DNA from: Streptomyces sp. NBC_01210 | GTDB taxonomy: Bacteria > Actinomycetota > Actinomycetes > Streptomycetales > Streptomycetaceae | Direction: 5' to 3' | Assembly: GCF_036010325.1 (NCBI RefSeq) | Contig: NZ_CP108549.1 | Coordinates: forward strand, 5,580,001-5,644,000 | Length of the DNA: 64,000 nt | Shown: positions 56,846 through 63,572 of the stretch, in pieces | Numbering within the stretch: the first letter of the stretch is position 1 | Layout: every line of letters starts with the position of its first letter | Program-made: the position numbers and the translations under genes | The notes under the pieces: generated by a model | The model's database searches: none | The model's input: only the letters and a program-made list of their open reading frames with translations | Told to the model about the DNA's origin: nothing

Positions 56846-57359
56846 GACCACCGCCGCCACCACCGCCAACTTCACCGTCACCGCCCGCCTTGCCGTTGAA
56901 TCGCCCGAGCAGATGCAGGAGCTGGGGCGCAGGCTCGCGAAACTGCTGCGCCCCGGCGACCTGGTGATGCTCACCGGTGAGCTCGGCGCGGGCAAGACGA
57001 CGCTGACCCGCGGCCTGGGGGAGGGCCTCGGGGTCCGTGGCGCCGTCACGTCCCCGACCTTTGTCATCTCGCGCGTCCACCCCTCGCTGACCGGCGGCCC
57101 GGCCCTGGTCCATGTGGACGCGTACCGGCTGGGCGGCGGCCTCGACGAGATGGAGGACCTCGATCTCGACGTCTCGCTGCCGGAGTCGGTGGTGGTCGTG
57201 GAGTGGGGCGACGGCAAGGTCGAGGACCTCACGGAGGACCGGCTGCATGTGCTGATCCACCGGGTCGTGGGCGACACGGAGGACGACCGCCGCGAGGTCA
57301 CCCTGACCGGGTACGGCGCGCGCTGGGCCCGGGTGGATCCGGCTCTCCTGGCCGGCTGA
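56817..57359 (+). CDS. tsaE: tRNA t6A biosynthesis ATPase TsaE
   Basis: ATPase that cycles the TsaB-TsaD complex making threonylcarbamoyl-A37 of tRNAs. The P-loop GELGAGKTT is at residues 54-62, followed by TSPTFVISR and VHVDAYRL, then the Walker B-like VVVVEWGDGK. ATG 56817 gives 180 aa with an Ala/Thr-rich N-terminal extension. It overlaps the hydrolase gene by 29 bp. Partners tsaB and tsaD are at 58526 and 59701. Confidence 0.93.
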   Translation: MEAPHSPAAETTAATTANFTVTARLAVESPEQMQELGRRLAKLLRPGDLVMLTGELGAGKTTLTRGLGEGLGVRGAVTSPTFVISRVHPSLTGGPALVHVDAYRLGGGLDEMEDLDLDVSLPESVVVVEWGDGKVEDLTEDRLHVLIHRVVGDTEDDRREVTLTGYGARWARVDPALLAG

Positions 57360-57457
57360 GCCCCGCCGGGCTGAGCCCGAAAGGTTGGTCGTTCCGACAA
57401 GACGTCGGCAAAGTGTTGCGCGGGCCCTGCCGCGCGTGGTCACATGGTATGGAGACC

Positions 57458-57477
57458 TGGTTAGGTCTACCTAACCA
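57458..57477. promoter_or_regulatory. 20-bp inverted repeat upstream of the small gene
   Basis: TGGTTAGGT and ACCTAACCA are perfect inverted arms separated by CT. It lies 30 bp before the 57508 start codon, in the place of an operator. It recalls TTAGG...CCTAA iron-box half-sites, but the spacing is not that of a DmdR/IdeR box. Confidence 0.5.
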
Positions 57478-57507
57478 CGCCTGCCCCCGGAGACCCAGGA
57501 GGCGTCC

Positions 57508-57690
57508 ATGCCGGCATCCGAGCGCGAATCGCTGCCACGGCAGCAGTCGGCACAGCCGGCGACGCTGAAGCCGTCGGCCCTGTCGATGAGTGATCTGCTG
57601 GCGTCGTGCGCGGCGGCCAGCGCGGTCTCCACACCGCCCCGTGAGGAACGCCTCGCCGAGGAGCGTGCACCGCGCCGCGACGCAGCGTAA
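57508..57690 (+). CDS. 60-aa small protein of unknown function
   Basis: ATG 57508 stands 5 nt after a strong AGGAGG, which argues for real translation. The sequence is polar with a short helical stretch MSDLLASCAAASAVSTPP in the middle (residues 27-44) flanked by charged ends; one cysteine. No domain is recognised. A 20-bp palindrome precedes it. It stands alone downstream of tsaE and convergent with the L,D-transpeptidase-like gene. Possibly a conserved streptomycete small protein; homologues need a search. Confidence 0.65.
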   Translation: MPASERESLPRQQSAQPATLKPSALSMSDLLASCAAASAVSTPPREERLAEERAPRRDAA

Positions 57691-57820
57691 TTCATACGGG
57701 CGATATTCGTCAGGGCTGCGAGAGCTTCGGGACGACCCGTCGGGCCGCGCGACTTCGGGGAGCTACAGGAGCCCGGGGGAGCCGCGGGAGCTGGGTACGA
57801 CGGCTGAGGAGCGATGGCCG

Positions 57821-57875
57821 GGGAACGACGGCTGGGGAACGACGGCTAGGGAACGACGGCTAGGGAACGACGACG
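57821..57875. repeat. 14-bp tandem repeat overlapping a gene end
   Basis: GGGAACGACGGCT followed by G or A is repeated three times (57821-57862), and a fourth partial copy runs to 57875. The end of the minus-strand gene (stop at 57860-57862) lies inside the array, so its last residues VVVP and stop derive from the repeat. Confidence 0.7.
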
Positions 57876-58420
57876 ACCCTCGTGCCGATCGCCGCGAACT
57901 TCCACAGCGCGTCGCCGTCCGCCCGCTTCATCCGTACACCGCCGGTTTTCTTCTCCGGGTCCGGGCTCGCCATCGACCCGTCCCGCGCCGCGCTGAAACC
58001 GATCGGCACACCGCCGACGCTCGCGAATCGCACCACATGCTCGATCAGCACCCCGTCCGAGCCGGGCACCGTCCCCGACCGCGAGGTCACCGGGTACACA
58101 CCGGGCTGCGGGCTCACCGTCGACGGCATGACCTGGAAGGTCCGCCTCAGCTGCGCCTTCTCGCCCACCAGCCACACCCGCCGGTCGCCCAGCGAGTACA
58201 CGACGCGCACGCCTGCGCCCGATTTCGCCGGCACCGTCAGCGGGTTCCTGGGCTTCTGCTTGGGGCCGCCGGAGGCCTGCGCGGACGGGACCGCACTCGG
58301 GTTGCTCGGCTTGCCCGGATGGTCGGGAGCGGTCGCCGACGCCTGGTAGGCGAGGAAGCCGACGACGGCCAGAGCGGCCGCTGTGAGCCCGGCCACCAGT
58401 CCCGAGCTGCTCCGTGCCAC
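57860..58420 (-). CDS. membrane-anchored L,D-transpeptidase-like protein lacking the catalytic cysteine
   Basis: The GTG at 58420 gives 186 aa; GTG 58432 four codons upstream is an alternative. A membrane anchor lies at about 8-28 (VAGLTAAALAVVGFLAYQ), then a Pro/Ser-rich linker, then a YkuD-like domain (VRVVYSLGDRRVWLVGEKAQ, GVYPVTSRSG). Canonical enzymes have HG and SxGCxR motifs. Here the first is GFSA (141-144) and the second is TGGVRM, with Gly161 at the Cys position. Catalysis is therefore doubtful; it may bind peptidoglycan instead. Divergent from tsaB. Confidence 0.78.
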   Translation of the reverse strand: MARSSSGLVAGLTAAALAVVGFLAYQASATAPDHPGKPSNPSAVPSAQASGGPKQKPRNPLTVPAKSGAGVRVVYSLGDRRVWLVGEKAQLRRTFQVMPSTVSPQPGVYPVTSRSGTVPGSDGVLIEHVVRFASVGGVPIGFSAARDGSMASPDPEKKTGGVRMKRADGDALWKFAAIGTRVVVVP

Positions 58421-58513
58421 CGTGCCGCCCACCTTTCGTACGTACGTATCCGTGGTGACGTTAGCAGCAGGCACCCTGTCCGACGGGGCACCGTGCCCCG
58501 GTCTCCGGAGCCG

Positions 58514-58519
58514 TAGGCT
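58514..58519 (+). promoter_or_regulatory. tsaB -10 element, leaderless arrangement
   Basis: TAGGCT ends 6 nt before GTG 58526, the same arrangement and hexamer as at glmS. Confidence 0.5.
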
Positions 58520-58525
58520 GTTTGC

Positions 58526-59200
58526 GTGCTCCTGCTCGCTGTTGATACCGCCACGCCCGCCGTCACCGCCGCCCTCCACGACGGCAGCTCCGTCGTCGCC
58601 GAGTCCAGTCGCGTCGACGCGCGCCGACACGGGGAACTGCTGCTGCCCGCCGTGGACCGCGTCCTCGCCGAGGCCGGGGCGAAACTCGACGCCGTCACCG
58701 GTCTGGTGGTCGGGGTCGGGCCCGGCCCGTACACCGGACTGCGCGTCGGCCTGGTCACCGCCACGACCTTCGGCTCGGCGCTCGGGGTGCCGGTGTACGG
58801 GGTGTGCACGCTGGACGGGCTGGCGTATGTGTCGGGCCTCGACGAGCCCTTTGTGGTTGCGACGGACGCGCGCCGCAAGGAGGTCTACTGGGCCCGGTAC
58901 GACTCCTCCGGCAAGCGAGTGGGCGAACCCGCCGTCGACCGGCCCGCCGATATCGCGGAGCAGGTCGCGGGCCTGCCCACCGTCGGCGCCGGTGCGCTGC
59001 TCTACCCCGACACCTTCCCGGACGCCCGCGGGCCCGAGCATGTCTCGGCCGGAGCGCTCGCCGCGCTGGCCGCCGAGAAGCTGGCCGCCGGTGAGAACGA
59101 GTTCTTCCAGAACCAGGGGGGCCTGCCGCCGAAGCCGCTCTATCTGCGCAGGCCCGACGCACAGGTGCCCAAGAACTACAAGGTGGTCACGCCGAAGTGA
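58526..59200 (+). CDS. tsaB: tRNA t6A biosynthesis protein TsaB
   Basis: Inactive ASKHA-fold partner that pairs with TsaD. LLAVDTATPAVTAAL at the start, GVGPGPYTGLRVGLVTATTF and ATDARRKEVYWARY are diagnostic. 224 aa, normal length. The GTG start has no leader. The TGA overlaps the rimI GTG (GTGA). Confidence 0.94.
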   Translation: MLLLAVDTATPAVTAALHDGSSVVAESSRVDARRHGELLLPAVDRVLAEAGAKLDAVTGLVVGVGPGPYTGLRVGLVTATTFGSALGVPVYGVCTLDGLAYVSGLDEPFVVATDARRKEVYWARYDSSGKRVGEPAVDRPADIAEQVAGLPTVGAGALLYPDTFPDARGPEHVSAGALAALAAEKLAAGENEFFQNQGGLPPKPLYLRRPDAQVPKNYKVVTPK

Positions 59201-59685
59201 CCGCCCAAGCGACCGCTGTGCTGCGTGAGATGCGCTGGTGGGACCTGGAACCGGTGCTCGCGCTCGAGCATGCGCTCTTTCCTGAGGACGCCTGGTCGCC
59301 GGGGATGTTCTGGTCCGAGCTCGCGCATGCGCGCGGCCCGCAGGCCACCCGCCGCTATGTGGTCGCCGAGGAGGACGGGGAGATCGTCGGGTACGCCGGG
59401 CTGGCTGCGGCCGGCGGGCTCGGAGACGTACAGACCATCGCCGTCGCCCGCGGCCAGTGGGGCACGGGCCTCGGCTCCCGGCTCCTCACCGACCTGCTGC
59501 AGCACGCCACCGCCTTCGAGTGCGACGAGGTGCTCCTCGAAGTGCGCGTGGACAACACCAGGGCCCAGAAGCTGTACGAGCGCTCCGGCTTCGAGCCCAT
59601 CGGATTCCGCCGCGGCTACTACCAGCCCGGCAATATCGACGCCCTCGTCATGCGGCTCCACGTACAAGGAACAGAGACTCACTGA
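59197..59685 (+). CDS. rimI: ribosomal protein alanine N-acetyltransferase RimI
   Basis: GNAT acetyltransferase acting on protein N-termini, best known for S18. Acetyl-CoA binding region QWGTGLGSRLLTDLL and the Asn/Tyr block VDNTRAQKLYERSGFEPIGFR are clear. 162 aa, GTG start overlapping tsaB. The stop TGA overlaps an ATG that opens a 7-codon mini-frame reaching the tsaD start. Confidence 0.93.
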   Translation: MTAQATAVLREMRWWDLEPVLALEHALFPEDAWSPGMFWSELAHARGPQATRRYVVAEEDGEIVGYAGLAAAGGLGDVQTIAVARGQWGTGLGSRLLTDLLQHATAFECDEVLLEVRVDNTRAQKLYERSGFEPIGFRRGYYQPGNIDALVMRLHVQGTETH

Positions 59686-59707
59686 TGGCTGGAATGACTG
59701 ATGGCTG
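59681..59707 (+). repeat. duplicated start region at the rimI-tsaD junction
   Basis: ACTGATGGCTG occurs at 59681-59691 and again at 59697-59707. The first copy joins the rimI TGA to an ATG (59685) that opens MAGMTDG and stops at 59706-59708, just past the tsaD ATG. Confidence 0.6.
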
Positions 59708-60810
59708 ACGAACCGCTCGTACTCGGCATCGAGACCTCCTGCGACGAGACCGGCGTCGGCATCGTCCGCGGTACGACCCTGCTCGCGGACGCCGTCGCAT
59801 CGAGCGTGGACACGCATGCCCGCTTCGGCGGTGTGGTCCCGGAGATCGCCTCGCGCGCGCACCTCGAGGCGATGGTGCCGACCGTGGAGCGCGCGCTGAA
59901 GCAGGCGGGCGTCTCGGCGCGCGACCTCGACGGCATCGCGGTGACGGCCGGTCCCGGCCTGGCGGGCGCGCTGCTGGTCGGAGTCTCGGCGGCGAAGGCG
60001 TACGCGTATGCGCTGAACAAGCCGCTGTACGGGGTGAACCACCTGGCCTCGCACATCTGCGTCGACCAGCTGGAGCACGGCCCGCTGCCCGAGCCGACGA
60101 TGGCGCTGCTGGTCTCCGGCGGCCACTCCTCGCTGCTGCTCGCGCCGGACATCACCAGCGATGTACGGCCGATGGGCGCGACGATCGACGACGCGGCCGG
60201 CGAGGCCTTCGACAAGATCGCTCGGGTGCTGAACCTCGGCTTCCCCGGCGGTCCGGTGATCGACCGGCTGGCGAAGGAGGGCGACCCGGCCGCGATCGCG
60301 TTCCCGCGCGGGCTGTCCGGCTCGCGCGACCCGGCGTACGACTTCTCCTTCTCGGGACTCAAGACCTCGGTGGCCCGCTGGGTCGAGGCCAGGCGGGCGG
60401 CCGGCGAGGAGGTGCCGGTACGGGATGTGGCGGCGTCCTTCCAGGAGGCGGTCGTGGATGTGCTGACCCGCAAGGCGGTGCGCGCCTGCAAGGACCAGGG
60501 TGTGGACCACCTGATGATCGGCGGAGGTGTGGCCGCCAACTCGCGGCTGCGGGCGCTGGCGCAGGAGCGGTGCGAGCGGGCGGGGATCCGGCTGCGGGTA
60601 CCGCGGCCGGGGCTGTGCACGGACAACGGCGCGATGGTGGCGGCGCTGGGCGCGGAGATGGTGGCGCGGGGCAGGCCGGCCTCGGACTGGGAGCTGTCGG
60701 CGGACTCTTCGCTGCCGGTGACGGATCCGCATGTGCCGGGCCGGACGCCTGCGCATGGGCAGACGCATGACCATGTGCACGAGATCAGCAAGGACAACCT
60801 CTACTCATGA
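59701..60810 (+). CDS. tsaD: tRNA N6-adenosine threonylcarbamoyltransferase TsaD
   Basis: Catalytic subunit of t6A synthesis. [16 protein letters not shown] starts the ASKHA fold; the metal motif NHLASH contains the Hxxx[12 protein letters not shown] and [11 protein letters not shown] are later family blocks. 369 aa including a His-rich tail ([10 protein letters not shown]). ATG 59701 is preferred; nearby ATGs are out of frame. The stop overlaps a further ATG. Confidence 0.95.
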   Translation: MADEPLVLGIETSCDETGVGIVRGTTLLADAVASSVDTHARFGGVVPEIASRAHLEAMVPTVERALKQAGVSARDLDGIAVTAGPGLAGALLVGVSAAKAYAYALNKPLYGVNHLASHICVDQLEHGPLPEPTMALLVSGGHSSLLLAPDITSDVRPMGATIDDAAGEAFDKIARVLNLGFPGGPVIDRLAKEGDPAAIAFPRGLSGSRDPAYDFSFSGLKTSVARWVEARRAAGEEVPVRDVAASFQEAVVDVLTRKAVRACKDQGVDHLMIGGGVAANSRLRALAQERCERAGIRLRVPRPGLCTDNGAMVAALGAEMVARGRPASDWELSADSSLPVTDPHVPGRTPAHGQTHDHVHEISKDNLYS

Positions 60811-60833
60811 CGGTCGGGTACTCATGACGGTCG
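60802..60833 (+). repeat. duplicated start region at the tsaD 3' junction
   Basis: TACTCATGACGGTCG occurs at 60802-60816 and 60819-60833. The first copy makes an ATGA overlap with the tsaD stop and opens MTVGYS, whose stop overlaps the ATG of the next gene (60824), again as ATGA. Confidence 0.6.
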
Positions 60834-61078
60834 CGCTGATGTGGGAGGCCCGGGCGGTTCAGGGCCGGGGCGCGGAGCTGCTCGAATGGGCGCGGGCCCA
60901 GGAGCTGGCGCAGGAGCCGCTGCGCCGTGAGACCTTCCGCGCCCCGCAGGACCGGGTGCTGGTGATCACCTGGTGGGAGGCGTCCGACGTGGGCGCCGAG
61001 CTGCCGGAACTGCCGGAGCCGACGGCTGACTTGATCACACGGCCGGTGCACCGCTGGCGCTTCGAGTCGCTCGGCTGA
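60824..61078 (+). CDS. 84-aa conserved hypothetical protein, possible dimeric alpha/beta-barrel fold
   Basis: The ATG at 60824 gives MTVALMWEARAVQGRGAELLEWA and ends HRWRFESLG. The pattern of an initial strand, a helix, then VLVITWWEA resembles small ABM-type dimeric alpha/beta-barrel proteins, but no catalytic motif is seen. It is linked to tsaD by the duplicated start region and is probably co-transcribed with it. Function unknown. Confidence 0.7.
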   Translation: MTVALMWEARAVQGRGAELLEWARAQELAQEPLRRETFRAPQDRVLVITWWEASDVGAELPELPEPTADLITRPVHRWRFESLG

Positions 61079-61106
61079 GAATTCCTCGGAAGAATTCCGG
61101 TGACGA

Positions 61107-61133
61107 TGTCGATCCGGCCGTCTCCCGTTCGAC
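61107..61133 (+). promoter_or_regulatory. ECF42-type promoter upstream of the DGPF gene
   Basis: TGTCGA (61107-61112), 17-bp spacer, CGAC (61130-61133). This fits the ECF42 consensus as I recall it (TGTCGA at -35, CGA then T or C at -10). It predicts a start near 61140 and a 45-nt leader. Confidence 0.6.
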
Positions 61134-61185
61134 GCATGGGTGAGAGGCGGGGAACGGCCCCGCCCTCCCGACCCGAGGAGTCGCA

Positions 61186-61542
61186 ATGCCGCGCTACCTG
61201 TCGATGGTCCGTATCAACGAGAACGAGATGTCCGGGGAGGACTTCCCCGAGGACTTCAACGAGCGCATGGGCAAGCTGCTCGAGGAGATCACCAAGGCCG
61301 GCGTCATGCTGGATACGGCCGGTCTCAACCCGACCGCCGAGGGCACCCGGGTGTCCTGGTCGGACGGCAAGGTGTCGTACACCGACGGGCCCTTCACCGA
61401 GAGCAAGGAAGTCGTCGGCGGCTACGCCCTCATGCAGTGCAAGGACAAGGCCGAGGCCCTTGAATGGACCAAGCGCTTCCTGGAGATCCACCCGGAGAAC
61501 TGGAACATCACCTGCGAGCTCCGCGAGATCGCCGAGGGCTGA
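61186..61542 (+). CDS. DGPF/YCII domain protein
   Basis: A 118-aa cytosolic protein of the YCII-related (DGPF) family. The hallmark DGPFTESKEVVGGY is present after GTRVSWSDGKVSYT. GAGGAG precedes the ATG. DGPF genes in actinobacteria are typically paired with an ECF42 sigma factor and are its targets; here the sigma gene follows 42 bp later and a matching promoter lies upstream. The biochemical role is unknown. Confidence 0.88.
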   Translation: MPRYLSMVRINENEMSGEDFPEDFNERMGKLLEEITKAGVMLDTAGLNPTAEGTRVSWSDGKVSYTDGPFTESKEVVGGYALMQCKDKAEALEWTKRFLEIHPENWNITCELREIAEG

Positions 61543-61584
61543 GCTGTTTGCCGCTGCGCTTCGGGGCTGCTCTGATGGTTGTCC

Positions 61585-62829
61585 GTGACGGCAGCAAGCG
61601 CGGTGGAAGCGGTATTCCGGATCGAGTCGGCGCGGATCATCGCCGGTGTCACCCGCATCGTGCGCGACGTGGGCATCGCCGAGGAGATCGCGCAGGACGC
61701 TCTGGTTGCCGCGCTGGAGCAGTGGCCGGAGTCAGGTGTGCCGGACAAGCCGGGCGCCTGGCTCATGGCCACCGCCAAGCACCGGGCGATCGATCTCGTA
61801 CGCCGCAAGGAGACGTACGCCCGCAAGCTGGCGGAGGTCGGGCGCGACCTGGAGGACGTGCCGCCGCCTGAGCCATCGGGTCCCGACGACATCGACGACG
61901 ACCTGCTGCGGCTGATCTTCACCGCCTGTCATCCCGTGCTGTCGACGGACGCACGGATCGCCCTCACGCTGAAACTCCTCGGCGGCCTGACCACCGAGGA
62001 GATCGCGCGCGCCTTCCTGGCCACGGAGCCGACGGTCGCGCAGCGCATCGTCCGGGCGAAACGCGCCCTCGCCAAGGCGGGCATCCCCTTCGAGGTCCCG
62101 TACGGCCCCGAGCGCGCCGAGCGCCTTTCGTCGGTCCTGGAAGTCATCTACCTCGTCTTCAACGAGGGCTACTCGGCGACCACGGGCGACGACTGGCAGC
62201 GCCCGGCGCTCTGCGAGGACGCGTTGCGGCTGGGCCGAGTGCTGGCCGGCCTCATGCCCCAGGAGCCCGAAGTCCATGGCCTGGTAGCGCTGTTGGAGAT
62301 CCAGGCATCCCGCACGGTGGCGCGCACCGGCCCGGACGGCGAGCCGGTGCTGCTCGCCGACCAGAACCGCTCCCGCTGGAACCAGCGGCTGATCCGGCGC
62401 GGCTTCGCGGCGCTGGCACGGGCGAACGCGGCTGCGGGCGGTCCCCCCGGCCCGTACGCCCTCCAGGCCGCGATCGCCGCCTGCCACGCACAGGCGGTGC
62501 GTTACGAGGAGACGGACTGGTCCACGATCGCCGTCCTGTACGGCCGGCTCGCGGCGCTCGCCCCGTCCCCCGTGGTGGAGCTGAACCGTGCGGTCGCGGT
62601 CTCGATGGCGGAAGGACCGGAGGCGGGGCTCGCGATGGTGGACGAACTGGCGGCGGAACCGGCGCTGAAGGAGTACCACCTGCTGCCGAGCGTGCGCGGC
62701 GATCTGTTGGCGCGCCTCGGCCGACTGGCGGAGGCCCGGGCGGAGTTCGAGCGGGCGGCGTCGCTGACGCGCAATGAGCGCGAGCGTGAGCTGCTGCGGG
62801 CGCGGGCGGAGGAGTGCGGCCGACCGTAG
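61585..62829 (+). CDS. ECF42-type RNA polymerase sigma factor with C-terminal TPR-like extension
   Basis: Sigma-70 family factor. Region 2 is GIAEEIAQDALVAALEQWPE and WLMATAKHRAIDLVRRK; region 4 is GLTTEEIARAFLATEPTVAQRIVRAKRAL. A 240-residue helical extension follows (YLVFNEGYSATTG, QAAIAACHAQA, VVELNRAVAVSMAEGPEAGLAMVD), the mark of ECF42 rather than ordinary ECF factors. GTG 61585 gives 414 aa; TTG 61579 is an alternative. No anti-sigma gene is nearby, as in other ECF42 loci. Confidence 0.88.
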   Translation: MTAASAVEAVFRIESARIIAGVTRIVRDVGIAEEIAQDALVAALEQWPESGVPDKPGAWLMATAKHRAIDLVRRKETYARKLAEVGRDLEDVPPPEPSGPDDIDDDLLRLIFTACHPVLSTDARIALTLKLLGGLTTEEIARAFLATEPTVAQRIVRAKRALAKAGIPFEVPYGPERAERLSSVLEVIYLVFNEGYSATTGDDWQRPALCEDALRLGRVLAGLMPQEPEVHGLVALLEIQASRTVARTGPDGEPVLLADQNRSRWNQRLIRRGFAALARANAAAGGPPGPYALQAAIAACHAQAVRYEETDWSTIAVLYGRLAALAPSPVVELNRAVAVSMAEGPEAGLAMVDELAAEPALKEYHLLPSVRGDLLARLGRLAEARAEFERAASLTRNERERELLRARAEECGRP

Positions 62830-62891
62830 GCGATCAATCCTCCGATACGGTCAGGGCGTCCACCGGCCGACCACACCCGAGAAGGAACCGC

Positions 62892-63539
62892 ATGCCCAGC
62901 CGTACGCTGCCACCGCCTCCGCCGCCCGAGGAGATACGGGCCTGGCCCGACCGCGAGGCCCTGCTGTCCGACCGGGCCGGCGCGATGGGCGAGTTGAGCA
63001 GGCTCAGCATCGGGCTGTCGCGACTGCTGCTGCTGTGGCTGACGGTGGCCGGTTTCGCGGCGGGCTGGGGCCTGGTCGGCGCGGCGCTCCAGACCTTCAC
63101 TGAGCCCTTGGACCCGTTCTACGTCCTGTTCGGCGTGATCTTCCTGGGCGTCGGACTCGCGTTCATGGTGCCGACCGGAATCGTGATCGGGTTCGGCATC
63201 CGCCACGACGGCCAGGTGCGTGAACGCCTGCGCCAGTGGTCGTCGCTCGACCGCGACCCGGCGCGCGACGCCCGCTACCGGTCGCCCGGCGAGAGCCTGT
63301 GCTGGTTCGTGCCGTCGTTCCTGCTGTGCGCGGTGGGTCTGTGGCTGTGCTTCGCGGTCCCGGCCGGCGCGAAGCAGGGGCAGGAGAGGTACGCGGAGGT
63401 CATCCTGCTGATGGGGATGGGCTTCATCCTCTGGCTGACGGGTCTGCTCGGCATCGCGAAGGCGGTGAGCCACTACCGGTGGGCGGTGCGGCTGGTGGCG
63501 GTCGTCCCGGCACGGGTGGGTGGCGGCGCGCACCGCTGA
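62892..63539 (+). CDS. multi-pass membrane protein of unknown function
   Basis: The ATG at 62892 follows GAAGGAA and gives 215 aa. A Pro-rich start (LPPPPPPEEIRAWPDREALL) is followed by four hydrophobic segments, near LLLLWLTVAGFAAGWGLVGAAL, VLFGVIFLGVGLAFMVPTGIVIG, FVPSFLLCAVGLWLCF and VILLMGMGFILWLTGLLG. No known domain is recognised. It begins 62 bp after the sigma gene and could be in the same transcript. Confidence 0.78.
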   Translation: MPSRTLPPPPPPEEIRAWPDREALLSDRAGAMGELSRLSIGLSRLLLLWLTVAGFAAGWGLVGAALQTFTEPLDPFYVLFGVIFLGVGLAFMVPTGIVIGFGIRHDGQVRERLRQWSSLDRDPARDARYRSPGESLCWFVPSFLLCAVGLWLCFAVPAGAKQGQERYAEVILLMGMGFILWLTGLLGIAKAVSHYRWAVRLVAVVPARVGGGAHR

Positions 63540-63572
63540 GGCGGAACCGTGTGTTGGAACAGCCAGCCGGGT

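Noticed and set aside
57458..57477. Canonical iron box (DmdR/IdeR site)
   Set aside because: The half-sites resemble TTAGG/CCTAA, but the spacing is 4 bp instead of the 9 expected in the 19-bp box.
57821..57875. CRISPR array
   Set aside because: Repeats are 14 bp with no spacers and no cas genes nearby.
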